A DNA stretch of 64,000 bases from Capnocytophaga sp. (GTDB lineage: Bacteria; Bacteroidota; Bacteroidia; Flavobacteriales; Flavobacteriaceae), in contig JAUMUT010000001.1 in NCBI GenBank assembly GCA_030530525.1, positions 50,896 through 114,895 on the forward strand. Reading direction: 5' to 3'. The notes below the pieces were generated by a model. The model had not been told where the DNA came from and ran no database searches. It saw only the letters and a program-made list of their open reading frames with translations. Of this stretch, positions 11,526 through 20,106 are shown piece after piece; positions within the stretch are counted from its first letter, which is position 1; each line of letters opens with the position of its first letter. A program made the position numbers and the translations under genes.

Positions 11526-12041
11526 TTATTTTTCAGAAAGAGTTTTGATAATTCCTGCCAATTTTCCGCCTCCAGATTTAAGTGCAGAAATAACGTTTTT
11601 AGCAGGTGATTGTAACAACCCGATGATATCTCCAATAACCTCTTCTTTGGATTTGATTGCAGAAAGCGTATCCAATTGGTTATCCCCTATAAATACGGCT
11701 TCTTCTATATAAGCTCCTTTAAGGATTGGTTTATCAGATTTTTTTCTGAAATTTTGAATTAATTTTGCAGGAGCATTTCCTACTTCTGCATACATAAGAG
11801 AGGTATTTCCTTTCAGGATACTTGGAAGTTCTCCAAAATCTTTTTCAGAAGCCTCCATTGCTTTTGCAAGAAGAGTATTTTTTACTACTGCAAGTTTTAT
11901 ATTTGCTTTAAAGCAAGCACGGCGTAATTCTGAAGTAGCCGTAGCGTTTAGTCCTGTGAGGTCTGCAATATAGATAACATTATTTTCAGCTAACTGTGCA
12001 GTTAAATCCTCTATTATCAATGATTTTTCTTCTCTTGTCAT
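11526..12041 (-). CDS. rplJ: 50S ribosomal protein L10
   Basis: The protein anchors L7/L12 dimers to the ribosome stalk base. At 171 residues its length is usual. The N-terminal rRNA-binding part (EDLTAQLAENNVIYIADLTG, then RRACFKANIKLAVVKNTLLA) is conserved and the C-terminal helix that binds L7/L12 is present. It sits 21 bases after rplA. No extended L10 leader could fit in that short gap, so autogenous control, if any, must act inside rplA or elsewhere. Confidence 0.97.
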   Translation of the reverse strand: MTREEKSLIIEDLTAQLAENNVIYIADLTGLNATATSELRRACFKANIKLAVVKNTLLAKAMEASEKDFGELPSILKGNTSLMYAEVGNAPAKLIQNFRKKSDKPILKGAYIEEAVFIGDNQLDTLSAIKSKEEVIGDIIGLLQSPAKNVISALKSGGGKLAGIIKTLSEK

Positions 12042-12062
12042 AATTTCTTTCTTTAACTACGA

Positions 12063-12752
12063 TTAAACTGCTTTTGTATCTACTGCCACACTTGGGCTCA
12101 TTGTACTTGATAAATAAATAGACTTGATGTAAGTACCTTTTGCTACGGTTGGTTTCAATTTTATTAATGTTTGAATCAATTCATTAATATTATCTACCAA
12201 TTTATCAGAAGAGAAAGATACTTTACCTACTGATGTATGTACGATACCTGTTTTATCTACACGGAAGTCAATTTTTCCTGCTTTCACTTCTTGAACAGCT
12301 TTTCCTACTTCCATTGTAACTGTACCTGTTTTTGGGTTTGGCATAAGACCACGAGGACCTAAAACACGACCAAGCGGACCTAGTTTCCCCATTACAGCTG
12401 GCATAGTAACGATAACATCTACATCTGTCCAACCATCTTTTATTTTTTGTAGATACTCATCTAACCCTACATAATCCGCTCCTGCTGCTTTAGCCTCAGC
12501 TTCTTTATCAGGAGTTACAAGTGCAAGAACTCTAACATCTTTACCTGTCCCGTGAGGAAGCGTAACTACTCCTCTTACCATTTGGTTTGCCTTACGAGGA
12601 TCTACTCCTAAGCGCACAGCGATATCCACAGAAGCATCAAATTTTGTAAAAGTAATTTCTTTTACTTTATTAGTAGCATCTACCAAATTATATAATTTAT
12701 TTGCCTCAATTTTAGATAAAGCCTCTTTATATTTTTTTGTCAATTTTGTCAT
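12063..12752 (-). CDS. rplA: 50S ribosomal protein L1
   Basis: This is the L1 stalk protein involved in release of deacylated tRNA. It has 229 residues and the L1 signature around [10 protein letters not shown] with [14 protein letters not shown] at about residue 130. It begins 9 bases after the rplK stop, the classical L11-L1 pair. In other bacteria L1 represses this operon; no leader structure was worked out here. Confidence 0.98.
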   Translation of the reverse strand: MTKLTKKYKEALSKIEANKLYNLVDATNKVKEITFTKFDASVDIAVRLGVDPRKANQMVRGVVTLPHGTGKDVRVLALVTPDKEAEAKAAGADYVGLDEYLQKIKDGWTDVDVIVTMPAVMGKLGPLGRVLGPRGLMPNPKTGTVTMEVGKAVQEVKAGKIDFRVDKTGIVHTSVGKVSFSSDKLVDNINELIQTLIKLKPTVAKGTYIKSIYLSSTMSPSVAVDTKAV

Positions 12753-12761
12753 TTCAATCGA

Positions 12762-13199
12762 TTAAAAAGGTTTTTCTCCACTCACTGTTATACCCATAGA
12801 ACGCGCTGTCCCTGCTACCATACTCATAGCTGCTTCAATAGTAAATGCACTTAAATCTTGCATTTTATCTTCCGCAATAGCTCTTACTTGGTCCCAAGTA
12901 ATATTTCCCACTTTCTTACGGTTTGGTTGTCCTGAACCACCTTTAATCTTTGCTGCTTCCAATAGTTGAACTGCCGCAGGAGGGGTTTTTACAACAAAAT
13001 CAAATGATTTGTCTTTATAAACTGAGATAACAACAGGTAATATTTTACCTGGTTTGTCCTGTGTACGAGCATTGAATTGCTTACAGAACTCCATAATGTT
13101 AACCCCAGCAGCCCCCAAGGCAGGTCCAACCGGTGGCGATGGATTCGCAGCACCTCCCTTAACTTGTAGTTTAACTACTTTGTGTAATTCTTTTGCCAT
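12762..13199 (-). CDS. rplK: 50S ribosomal protein L11
   Basis: The protein is part of the GTPase-associated centre. It has 145 residues with the N-terminal proline-rich domain ([20 protein letters not shown], residues 15-34) and the rRNA-binding C-terminal domain. It lies 40 bases downstream of nusG in the conserved secE-nusG-rplK order. Confidence 0.98.
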   Translation of the reverse strand: MAKELHKVVKLQVKGGAANPSPPVGPALGAAGVNIMEFCKQFNARTQDKPGKILPVVISVYKDKSFDFVVKTPPAAVQLLEAAKIKGGSGQPNRKKVGNITWDQVRAIAEDKMQDLSAFTIEAAMSMVAGTARSMGITVSGEKPF

Positions 13200-13239
13200 T
13201 GTTCGACTATTAATTTAATTATTTATAGAAACTATAATT

Positions 13240-13791
13240 TTATACTAATTTTTCTACTTGTGTGTAGCTTAATTCCATTGGAGTTTTTCTTCCGAAAATT
13301 TTAACAATAACTGTAAGTTTTCGTTTCTCCTCATTCACTTCTTCTATAAGCCCTGTAAAACCACTAAATGCTCCTTCGGTAACTCGTACGCTCTCACCTA
13401 CTTCATAAGGAATAGCAATTACTTCTACCTTTTCTTGCATTTCATCAACAAGACCAAACATTCTGTTAATCTCTGATTTTCTAACAGGTGTTGGCGTTCC
13501 ACCTTTCGTCTCTCCTAAAAAGCCTATAACTCCTGATATTCCTTTTATAATATGTAATACTTCTCCTCCCAAATCAGCCTTTATCATTACATAACCAGGA
13601 AAAAATACTCTTTCTACATTTATTTTTTTACCATTACGCAATTGAGGAACTTTCTCGGTAGGTACTAATACTTGCTCTACATAATCTCCATAGCCTAAAC
13701 GAGTTATTTCGGTTTCTATATAATTTTTAACCTTATTTTCTTGCCCGCTTACAGCACGTATTACATACCAATTTTTTTCAAGTACAGCCAT
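13240..13791 (-). CDS. nusG: Transcription termination/antitermination factor NusG
   Basis: The RNAP elongation factor couples transcription with Rho and the ribosome. At 183 residues it has the NGN domain (WYVIRAVSGQENKVKNYIE at residues 8-26, then VFFPGYVMIKA) and a C-terminal KOW domain (about 125-183, beginning GESVRVTEGAFSGFTGLIEE). The start follows secE with no gap (secE stop at 13792), so translation is probably coupled. Confidence 0.98.
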   Translation of the reverse strand: MAVLEKNWYVIRAVSGQENKVKNYIETEITRLGYGDYVEQVLVPTEKVPQLRNGKKINVERVFFPGYVMIKADLGGEVLHIIKGISGVIGFLGETKGGTPTPVRKSEINRMFGLVDEMQEKVEVIAIPYEVGESVRVTEGAFSGFTGLIEEVNEEKRKLTVIVKIFGRKTPMELSYTQVEKLV

Positions 13792-13974
13792 TTAGAAAGT
13801 TTTAAAAATAAATGCAATTAAATATTCAAAAACATAATCAACTGCTGCGATAAACAGTGAGAATATTATAGAAAAAACAGCTACTATTAATAACAATCGT
13901 TGGGCTTCTGAAAAAGAAGTCCAAGTAACGTTTTGTGTTATTTCCGTGTAAGATTCTTTAATATAGCTTATCAT
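13792..13974 (-). CDS. secE: Preprotein translocase subunit SecE
   Basis: This 60-residue single-span SecE is the short bacterial form. A cytoplasmic amphipathic helix (YIKESYTEITQNVTWTS) is followed by one membrane helix (about residues 28-56, LLIVAVFSIIFSLFIAAVDY). It stabilises SecY in the inner-membrane translocon. It lies between tRNA-Trp and nusG, its standard place. Confidence 0.95.
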   Translation of the reverse strand: MISYIKESYTEITQNVTWTSFSEAQRLLLIVAVFSIIFSLFIAAVDYVFEYLIAFIFKTF

Positions 13975-14041
13975 TATCTTATTTATTAAAAGATTTTTTA
14001 TCAGACTATTTTTAGCAATAGCCTGATAAAAAATTAATTGG

Positions 14042-14112
14042 CACGGGTGGAGGGATTCGAACCCCCATCAACGGTTTTGGAGACCGCTATTCTACCCTTG
14101 AACTACACCCGT
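14042..14112 (-). tRNA. tRNA-Trp (CCA)
   Basis: The minus strand folds into a cloverleaf with acceptor ACGGGTG/CACCCGT, anticodon loop CTCCAAA (anticodon CCA) and TTCGAAT T-loop. The 3' CCA appears to be encoded at 14041-14039. It sits between tuf and secE, as in many bacteria. Confidence 0.96.
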
Positions 14113-14164
14113 ATGAAAGAGCTTTGATTTCTCAAAACTCTTTTATATTTTCTTTAAACTAAAA

Positions 14165-15352
14165 TTAGTCAAGAATTTCAGTTACCTGACCAGCTCCTAC
14201 GGTTCTACCACCTTCACGGATAGCGAAACGAAGACCTACGTTAAGAGCGATTGGTTGAAGTAATTCTACTGTAATAGTCAAGTTATCACCTGGCATTACC
14301 ATATCTACTCCTTCTGGTAAGTTAATAGTTCCTGTTACGTCAGTTGTACGTACATAGAACTGAGGACGGTAGTTGTTGTGGAATGGAGTGTGACGACCAC
14401 CTTCTTCTTTTTTCAAGATATACACCTCAGCTTTAAATTTAGCGTGTGGTTTAACAGAACCTGGCTTACAGATTACCATACCACGACGGATATCTTTTTT
14501 ATCAATACCACGAAGTAATAAACCTACGTTATCACCAGCTTCTCCACGGTCAAGGATTTTCTTGAACATCTCAACCCCTGTAATAGTAGAAGTTAATTTG
14601 TCAGCACCCATACCGATAATTTCTACTGGATCACCTGTATTAGCTACCCCTGTTTCGATACGACCTGTTGCAACTGTACCACGACCTGTAATAGTGAATA
14701 CGTCCTCGATTGGCATCAAGAATGGTTTGTCAATATCACGTTGTGGAAGTTCAATCCAGCTATCTACTGCATCCATAAGTTGCATTACAGTATCTACCCA
14801 TTTTTGCTCTCCGTTAAGAGCCCCAAGTGCAGAACCTTGAATAACAGGACCATTATCGCCATCATATTCATAGAAAGAAAGCAAATCACGTACTTCCATT
14901 TCAACAAGCTCTAACAATTCTGGGTCATCTACCATATCCACTTTGTTTAAGAAAACAACGATACGAGGAATACCTACCTGACGACCAAGAAGGATATGCT
15001 CACGAGTTTGTGGCATAGGACCATCTGTAGCAGCAACTACAAGGATAGCTCCGTCCATTTGCGCAGCACCAGTAACCATGTTTTTTACATAGTCGGCGTG
15101 ACCAGGACAGTCAACGTGTGCATAGTGACGATTAGCTGTTTGATATTCAACGTGTGAAGTATTGATAGTAATACCACGCTCTTTTTCTTCTGGTGCGTTA
15201 TCGATTGAATCAAAACTTCTTGCTTCAGAAAGACCAGCGTCTGCTAATACTTTTGTAATAGCGGCTGTCAAAGTTGTTTTACCGTGGTCAACGTGTCCAA
15301 TAGTACCAATATTTAGGTGGGGTTTGGAACGGTCAAAATTTTCTTTTGCCAT
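14165..15352 (-). CDS. tuf: Elongation factor Tu
   Basis: This GTPase delivers aminoacyl-tRNA to the ribosome. At 395 residues it has the G1 loop GHVDHGKT (about 18-25), G3 DCPGHADY (about 80) and G4 NKVD (about 135), followed by domains 2 and 3 ([26 protein letters not shown]; final [10 protein letters not shown]). It is flanked on both sides by tRNA genes and is probably processed from one long transcript with them. Confidence 0.99.
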   Translation of the reverse strand: MAKENFDRSKPHLNIGTIGHVDHGKTTLTAAITKVLADAGLSEARSFDSIDNAPEEKERGITINTSHVEYQTANRHYAHVDCPGHADYVKNMVTGAAQMDGAILVVAATDGPMPQTREHILLGRQVGIPRIVVFLNKVDMVDDPELLELVEMEVRDLLSFYEYDGDNGPVIQGSALGALNGEQKWVDTVMQLMDAVDSWIELPQRDIDKPFLMPIEDVFTITGRGTVATGRIETGVANTGDPVEIIGMGADKLTSTITGVEMFKKILDRGEAGDNVGLLLRGIDKKDIRRGMVICKPGSVKPHAKFKAEVYILKKEEGGRHTPFHNNYRPQFYVRTTDVTGTINLPEGVDMVMPGDNLTITVELLQPIALNVGLRFAIREGGRTVGAGQVTEILD

Positions 15353-15407
15353 GTTTAATAATTTTAAATCTTAGTTATATATTAGTGTTCAATGTATATT
15401 TGAAATG

Positions 15408-15479
15408 AGCCAATGACGAGATTTGAACTCGTGACCTCTTCCTTACCAAGGAAGCACTCTACCCCTGAGCTACATCGGC
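15408..15479 (-). tRNA. tRNA-Thr (GGU)
   Basis: Cloverleaf on the minus strand with acceptor GCCGATG/CATTGGC (one G-U), anticodon stem CTTCC/GGAAG and loop TTGGTAA, giving anticodon GGT. It lies 55 bases upstream of tuf. Confidence 0.96.
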
Positions 15480-15488
15480 GTTGAAGAG

Positions 15489-15561
15489 AGCGGGAGACGA
15501 GGTTCGAACTCGCGACATTCAGCTTGGAAGGCTGACGCTCTACCAACTGAGCTACTCCCGC
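15489..15561 (-). tRNA. tRNA-Gly (UCC)
   Basis: Minus-strand cloverleaf with acceptor GCGGGAG/CTCCCGC, anticodon stem TCAGC/GCTGA and loop CTTCCAA (anticodon TCC). The discriminator base is U, as expected for Gly. Only 9 bases separate it from tRNA-Thr(GGU). Confidence 0.96.
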
Positions 15562-15590
15562 AATTAAATAAAGAAAATAATTTCTTTTAG

Positions 15591-15672
15591 TGGGAAGAGC
15601 AGGATTCGAACCTGCGAAGGTAATACCAGCAGATTTACAGTCTGCCCTCGTTGGCCGCTTGAGTATCTTCCC
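15591..15672 (-). tRNA. tRNA-Tyr (GUA)
   Basis: This 82-base class II tRNA on the minus strand has acceptor GGGAAG/CTTCCC, anticodon stem GCAGA/TCTGC with loop CTGTAAA (anticodon GTA), and the long variable arm expected for bacterial tRNA-Tyr. Confidence 0.96.
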
Positions 15673-15707
15673 AAAACCATTATTTTAACAATCTTAAATG
15701 AACATTG

Positions 15708-15781
15708 AGCCGATAGAGGGATTCGAACCCACGACCCCGAGATTACAAATCACGTGCTCTGGCCAACTGAGCTATATCGGC
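15708..15781 (-). tRNA. tRNA-Thr (UGU)
   Basis: Minus-strand cloverleaf with acceptor GCCGATA/TATCGGC and loop TTTGTAA (anticodon TGT). One mismatch (U-U) is seen in the anticodon stem. It is the first gene of the tRNA-tuf-tRNA-ribosomal transcription unit. Confidence 0.95.
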
Positions 15782-15828
15782 AATTTTATCGTTTTTTGAA
15801 GTGCAAAATACACCCCGCTTAACGAGGT

Positions 15829-15858
15829 GCAAATATACAACTTTTTTTTATACCTCAA
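15829..15858 (-). promoter_or_regulatory. Promoter of the tRNA-tuf-secE-nusG-rpl unit
   Basis: On the minus strand a -33 TTG (15858-15856) is followed after 18 bases by TATATTTGC (15837-15829), an excellent Bacteroidota sigma-factor site. It lies 48 bases upstream of the first tRNA gene. Confidence 0.7.
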
Positions 15859-15890
15859 AAAAAAATCTGTATTTTTTTTCTAAAATATTT

Positions 15891-16655
15891 TTACTCTTTA
15901 TTTTTAGCTTCATATTTCCAACGGAAAGACTCGTGTTGTTCTATGGCAAAGGCTATTTTTTCCACTATTTCATCAATGCTTTCGTTCTCATAATCAATAT
16001 CTAACGGAGGTTTTATATGCATTGTTTGTTGTATTCCTTTCTTTTTTATAGCTACTCCTTTTTTATCAAAAGCTCTTCGAAAACCATCAATAACAACAGG
16101 CACAACAATAGGTTTGTAGTTTTTTATAATATGTGCCGTACCTTTTCGGATGGGTTTCCAAGGCGAAGTTGTCCCCTGCGGGAAGGTAATTACCCAACCA
16201 TCTTCCAGAGCTATACCTATATTATTAATATCATCTTGTTTTACTTCTCTATGTATTTCTTTTCCTTTTTCGCGCCAGGTTCTATCCACACGAATTGCGC
16301 CTACATATGCCAATATTTTAGGAAGAAGACCAGCCCGCATTGTTTCTGAGGCTGCTATGTAATAAATATTCAGCTTCGGATTCCAAACATAACCTACGTT
16401 ACTTAGAGAATCTATTCTTCCTTTTAGGCTTGCATTAAATACGTGATACATTGCGATAACGTCCGCAAAATAAGTTTGGTGGTTGGAAATAAACAACACA
16501 CCACGCTCAGGCAATTGCCTAATAATTTCAGAACCTTTTATATGTAATTGATTAAAACCATTGTATCTACGATGTGTTAATGTACCTAACACTCTGATAA
16601 TCTGCTTTTTTATCCAAACAGCATTCCCGAAAGGGTCTTGTTTCCAAAAACTCAT
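15891..16655 (-). CDS. 1-acyl-glycerol-3-phosphate acyltransferase (PlsC type)
   Basis: This membrane-associated acyltransferase of phospholipid synthesis transfers an acyl chain to lysophosphatidic acid or a related lipid. Its 254 residues carry the catalytic HxxxxD box (NHQTYFAD, about residues 58-65) and the FPQGTTSP block, where the family usually has FPEGT; the Glu-to-Gln change is an oddity that may be lineage-typical. A VPVVIDGF block follows. A TATATTTGC promoter lies 42 bases upstream. It is a single gene between the tRNA cluster and the divergent sulfatase. The family is clear; the exact acyl acceptor is not. Confidence 0.88.
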   Translation of the reverse strand: MSFWKQDPFGNAVWIKKQIIRVLGTLTHRRYNGFNQLHIKGSEIIRQLPERGVLFISNHQTYFADVIAMYHVFNASLKGRIDSLSNVGYVWNPKLNIYYIAASETMRAGLLPKILAYVGAIRVDRTWREKGKEIHREVKQDDINNIGIALEDGWVITFPQGTTSPWKPIRKGTAHIIKNYKPIVVPVVIDGFRRAFDKKGVAIKKKGIQQTMHIKPPLDIDYENESIDEIVEKIAFAIEQHESFRWKYEAKNKE

Positions 16656-16696
16656 TTTTTTAATTTTATTTTAGTTTTATCCTAAAAAAATTGGTT

Positions 16697-16705
16697 GCAA
16701 ATATA
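16697..16705 (-). promoter_or_regulatory. -7 box of the plsC-type gene
   Basis: TATATTTGC on the minus strand matches TAnnTTTGC exactly, 42 bases before the ATG at 16655. It lies back to back with the sulfatase promoter at 16799-16807. Confidence 0.6.
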
Positions 16706-16798
16706 CAAAATTTATTCTAATGAAGTTTTATTATTTCTCTTAATAATTTTTGTTTGTTATTTTTTCTTAATTTTATTTAAAATCATCGTAAAAAATAG

Positions 16799-16807
16799 TA
16801 CCTTTGC
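16799..16807 (+). promoter_or_regulatory. -7 box of the sulfatase gene
   Basis: TACCTTTGC is an exact consensus match, 20 bases before the sulfatase ATG, giving a very short leader. Confidence 0.65.
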
Positions 16808-16826
16808 TGTTCTCTAATCTTTATTT

Positions 16827-18260
16827 ATGAAAAAATATATTTTGTTGATTATGAGCTTTTTATCTTATTTTATAAATGCTCAAAACACCACTTTGCCCAA
16901 TGTTATTTTTATATTGGCAGATGACTTAGGATATGGGGATACTGAACCTTACGGACAGAAAATAATAAAAACACCCAACCTCAATACGCTTACTGCCGAA
17001 GGAATGAAATTTACAGATTTCTATGCGGGGACTGCTGTTTGCGCACCTTCCAGAGCTTCTATCATTACTGGGCAAACAACAGGAGAAACTCACATTCGTG
17101 GAAATAAAGAAGTTACCGAACCTATTGACGGACAGGCTTCTATCCTTGCCAATTCGCCTTCTATTGCTAAAATTTTCAAAAATGCGGGTTACAATACAGG
17201 CTGTTTCGGAAAGTGGGCTTTGGGAACAATACACTCCGATGGCAACCCTCTTTTGCAAGGTTTTGATACTTTTTTTGGATACAATTCCCAATTCCGAGCG
17301 CATCGGCGTTATCCTGCTTTTTTATGGCATAATAATGAAAAATTTCCTTTAACAGAAAACGGATTTTATGAACACCAAAAAATATACGCCGAAGATGTAA
17401 TACAAGAAAAAATTTTGGATTACATAAAAGAACAATCGCCTGAAAAGCCTTTCTTTATGTGGCTTACCTATACGTTGCCTCACGCCGAGCTTTCTGTGCC
17501 GAAAGACAGCATTTATACTTCTTATGAATATTTGCCTAAAAAATCTTTCCAAGGAGAAGATTATGACAAAATAACCAAAGAACCATTCGGCTGGGCGGGT
17601 TATATGTCTGCGCCTCACTCGTATGCTACTTATGCGGCGATGGTGAGCCGATTAGATAAATATTTGGGCGAAATACGAAAAATTCTTAAAGAAAAACACT
17701 TGGATAACAATACCATTCTTATTTTTACAAGCGATAATGGCGCACATAATGAAGGCGGAGCCGACCCCGAGTTTTTCCAATCAGCAGGAGGATTTCGTGG
17801 GTTAAAGCGAGATTTGTACGAAGGAGGCATTCGCACACCTTTTATCATTTATTGGAAAGGAAAAATAGCCGAAGGAAGTATAAATAACCACATTGGAGCG
17901 TTTTGGGACTTGTTGCCAACTTTTGCTGAAATAACGAAACAAAACTACCAAAGTAGCAATCATCAAATATCATTCTTGCCTACTCTTTTAGGGAAAAAAC
18001 AGAAAAAACACCAATATTTATATTGGGAATTTCACGAAATGAATGGCAGGCAAGCGGTACGATACGGAAAATGGAAAGGCGTTCGGTTGAATGTAGATGA
18101 TGATGCCAATGCACCTGTGGAACTTTATAATTTAGAAAAAGACCCTTCGGAAAAACACAATATTGCACATAAACATCCTAAAATTGTTAAGAAAATACAA
18201 CAGTTTATGAAAGAAAGCCATTCTCGTTCTGAGTTATTTCCTTTTCGATGGGAAAAATAA
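16827..18260 (+). CDS. Secreted sulfatase (arylsulfatase family)
   Basis: This is a type I formylglycine-dependent sulfatase that hydrolyses sulfate esters. A signal peptide (residues 1-18, ending INAQ) sends it to the periplasm or surface. Metal ligands ADDLGYGD (about 31-38) and the C-A-P-S-R motif (Cys about residue 71) are present; the Cys must be converted to formylglycine, so an anaerobic sulfatase-maturing enzyme or FGE elsewhere is needed. C-terminal sulfatase motifs (FTSDNGAH, GGIRTPF) are intact over 477 residues. In a commensal the substrate could be mucin or a glycosaminoglycan, but nothing here shows which. It has its own promoter and is followed by the antiporter on the same strand. 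Confidence 0.93.
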   Translation: MKKYILLIMSFLSYFINAQNTTLPNVIFILADDLGYGDTEPYGQKIIKTPNLNTLTAEGMKFTDFYAGTAVCAPSRASIITGQTTGETHIRGNKEVTEPIDGQASILANSPSIAKIFKNAGYNTGCFGKWALGTIHSDGNPLLQGFDTFFGYNSQFRAHRRYPAFLWHNNEKFPLTENGFYEHQKIYAEDVIQEKILDYIKEQSPEKPFFMWLTYTLPHAELSVPKDSIYTSYEYLPKKSFQGEDYDKITKEPFGWAGYMSAPHSYATYAAMVSRLDKYLGEIRKILKEKHLDNNTILIFTSDNGAHNEGGADPEFFQSAGGFRGLKRDLYEGGIRTPFIIYWKGKIAEGSINNHIGAFWDLLPTFAEITKQNYQSSNHQISFLPTLLGKKQKKHQYLYWEFHEMNGRQAVRYGKWKGVRLNVDDDANAPVELYNLEKDPSEKHNIAHKHPKIVKKIQQFMKESHSRSELFPFRWEK

Positions 18261-18356
18261 TTTTGCTGTTTTGAAAAATATTTGTTAAAAAATGCTATTT
18301 TGCGATATTTTTTCATTATTTATTTTCAAAAATAGTTAATTTATCCATTTTTTTTG

Positions 18357-18365
18357 TATCTTTGC
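18357..18365 (+). promoter_or_regulatory. -7 box of the antiporter gene, decides its start codon
   Basis: TATCTTTGC matches the consensus exactly. It overlaps an upstream TTG (18362) that would otherwise extend the antiporter frame, so translation must begin downstream, at ATG 18383. Confidence 0.65.
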
Positions 18366-18382
18366 CCACTAAAATAAACATT

Positions 18383-19960
18383 ATGGTTGAATATTTTCCT
18401 TATTTATTATTATTACTTCTTGTTATTGTTGGGCTTACGATGGTTGCCAATCGGCTAAAAGTAGCATACCCAATATTATTGGTAATTGGCGGATTGGCTT
18501 TGAGTTTTATTCCGAAACTACCAAATATTACGATTGACCCGAACTGGGTGCTTTTAATATTTCTCCCTCCGTTGCTTTACGCTGATGCTTGGGCATTGTC
18601 TCCTAAAGAGTTATGGAAATGGAGACGTATTATTTTTAGCTTTGCTTTTATTGTAGTGTTCATCACGGCGGCGGCAGTGGCTTGGGTGGCAAATATGATA
18701 TTACCAGGATTTTCCATTGCCTTAGGCTTCCTTTTTGGTGGTGTGATAGGCTCTACGGACGTGGTGAGTGTCTCGGCTATTTTGAAGTTCGTGAAAGTTC
18801 CTCACCGAATGGCTACGATTTTGGAAAATGAAAGTTTGCTTAATGACGCTTCTTCTTTGATTGTTTTTCGCTTTGCGGCATTGGTGGTTACCACAGGGCA
18901 ATTTGTTTGGTATGAAATGGTGGGTAGCTTCATTTGGGTTGTGCTTGGAGGCATCGGGATAGGTTTGGTAGTGGCTTGGATTATAAGAAACTTGCACAAA
19001 ATACTTCCTACGGATGCCAATATGGATATTGTTATTACGCTTATTAGCCCTTATATAATGTATATTCTTGCTAATGAGGCACAAACGTCGGGAGTGCTTT
19101 CGGTTGTAGCGGGTGGAGTGTATTTGGCATACAATCGTAATAGAATTTTTACAGCTTCCACACGAAATAAATCGGTAGCAGTTTGGGATAATATTATATT
19201 CATTCTCAATGGTTTAGCCTTTTCTATTATTGGGCTTAGCTTGCCTCAAATTCTTTCAGGCATTGAAGAAGAAGGAATGTCGCTAACTACCGCTACTTAT
19301 TACGGATTGTTGATGTCGGCTGTTATTATTGGGGTGCGTATTCTTAGTGCTTATGCGTCAGTAATCATCACTCAGATAGCTAAACGCTTTATAAAAGTAG
19401 CGGACGGACGAAGATACGACAATGCGGGTGTTCCTTTAATACTTGGTTGGGCAGGAATGCGCGGTGTGCTTTCTTTGGCTGTGGCTCTTTCTATTCCGCT
19501 AACCTTAGATGACGGCTCGCCTTTCCCGTATCGTAATCTTATTCTTTATATGACTTTCATTGTAATATTTATTACACTTGTGGTACAAGGTCTTACACTT
19601 CCTTTGCTTATTAAGCAGGTGAAATTCCCAGAATTTGACGACCATATACCTGATAATGAAGCAGAAACGCTTATTCGTAAAGAACTTGCTCGGGTAGCGT
19701 TAGAATATATGGATGATAATTATAAAGAAGGCGTTACTAATAGTTTCTTGCTAAAAAATCAACAAGATGTATGGCGATTTCATTTGGAAACACCTTTGTG
19801 CAACGCCACTCCTGATGTACGAAGTAAATATATTGCTATTTTGCGCCACCAACGCCAACACTTGGAAGACCTTAACAAAAATCCACGTATTAATGAAGAA
19901 TTAATTCGTTCGTTTGAGCGTCAATTAAATTTGGAAGAAGAAAAATGGGAAAACGCTTAA
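18383..19960 (+). CDS. Na+/H+ antiporter, CPA1 family
   Basis: This inner-membrane cation/proton exchanger serves pH and sodium homeostasis. It has 525 residues from ATG 18383 with about 12 hydrophobic segments through residue 420, and a hydrophilic C-terminal cytoplasmic tail of about 100 residues. The NESLLNDASS motif (about residues 150-160) with its Asn-Asp ion-binding pair and the GWAGMRGVLSLA segment (about 360) are typical of NhaP/CPA1 proteins. A longer frame from TTG 18362 is rejected because it overlaps the promoter. It is monocistronic, with its own terminator at 19995-20027. Confidence 0.9.
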   Translation: MVEYFPYLLLLLLVIVGLTMVANRLKVAYPILLVIGGLALSFIPKLPNITIDPNWVLLIFLPPLLYADAWALSPKELWKWRRIIFSFAFIVVFITAAAVAWVANMILPGFSIALGFLFGGVIGSTDVVSVSAILKFVKVPHRMATILENESLLNDASSLIVFRFAALVVTTGQFVWYEMVGSFIWVVLGGIGIGLVVAWIIRNLHKILPTDANMDIVITLISPYIMYILANEAQTSGVLSVVAGGVYLAYNRNRIFTASTRNKSVAVWDNIIFILNGLAFSIIGLSLPQILSGIEEEGMSLTTATYYGLLMSAVIIGVRILSAYASVIITQIAKRFIKVADGRRYDNAGVPLILGWAGMRGVLSLAVALSIPLTLDDGSPFPYRNLILYMTFIVIFITLVVQGLTLPLLIKQVKFPEFDDHIPDNEAETLIRKELARVALEYMDDNYKEGVTNSFLLKNQQDVWRFHLETPLCNATPDVRSKYIAILRHQRQHLEDLNKNPRINEELIRSFERQLNLEEEKWENA

Positions 19961-19994
19961 TCTTTTGAAGTAAAATTCCTTAATTTATAAAGCA

Positions 19995-20027
19995 AAAAGA
20001 CATTTCTGTATTAGAAATGTCTTTTTT
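19995..20027 (+). terminator. Antiporter terminator
   Basis: Arms 19995-20007 and 20013-20025 (AAAAGACATTTCT / AGAAATGTCTTTT) pair perfectly over 13 bp and end in a T run. Confidence 0.85.
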
Positions 20028-20071
20028 ATGTATATTAATTATTAGGAAATAATTTAATTATTTAAGCATAA

Positions 20072-20099
20072 AAAAACTCCCTAAAATTAGGGAGTTTTT
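20072..20099 (-). terminator. Terminator of the first susCD pair
   Basis: Arms AAAAACTCCCTAA / TTAGGGAGTTTTT pair perfectly with a minimal loop, immediately past the SusD stop on the minus strand, with A/T runs on both sides. Confidence 0.8.
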
Positions 20100-20106
20100 A
20101 TAATTT

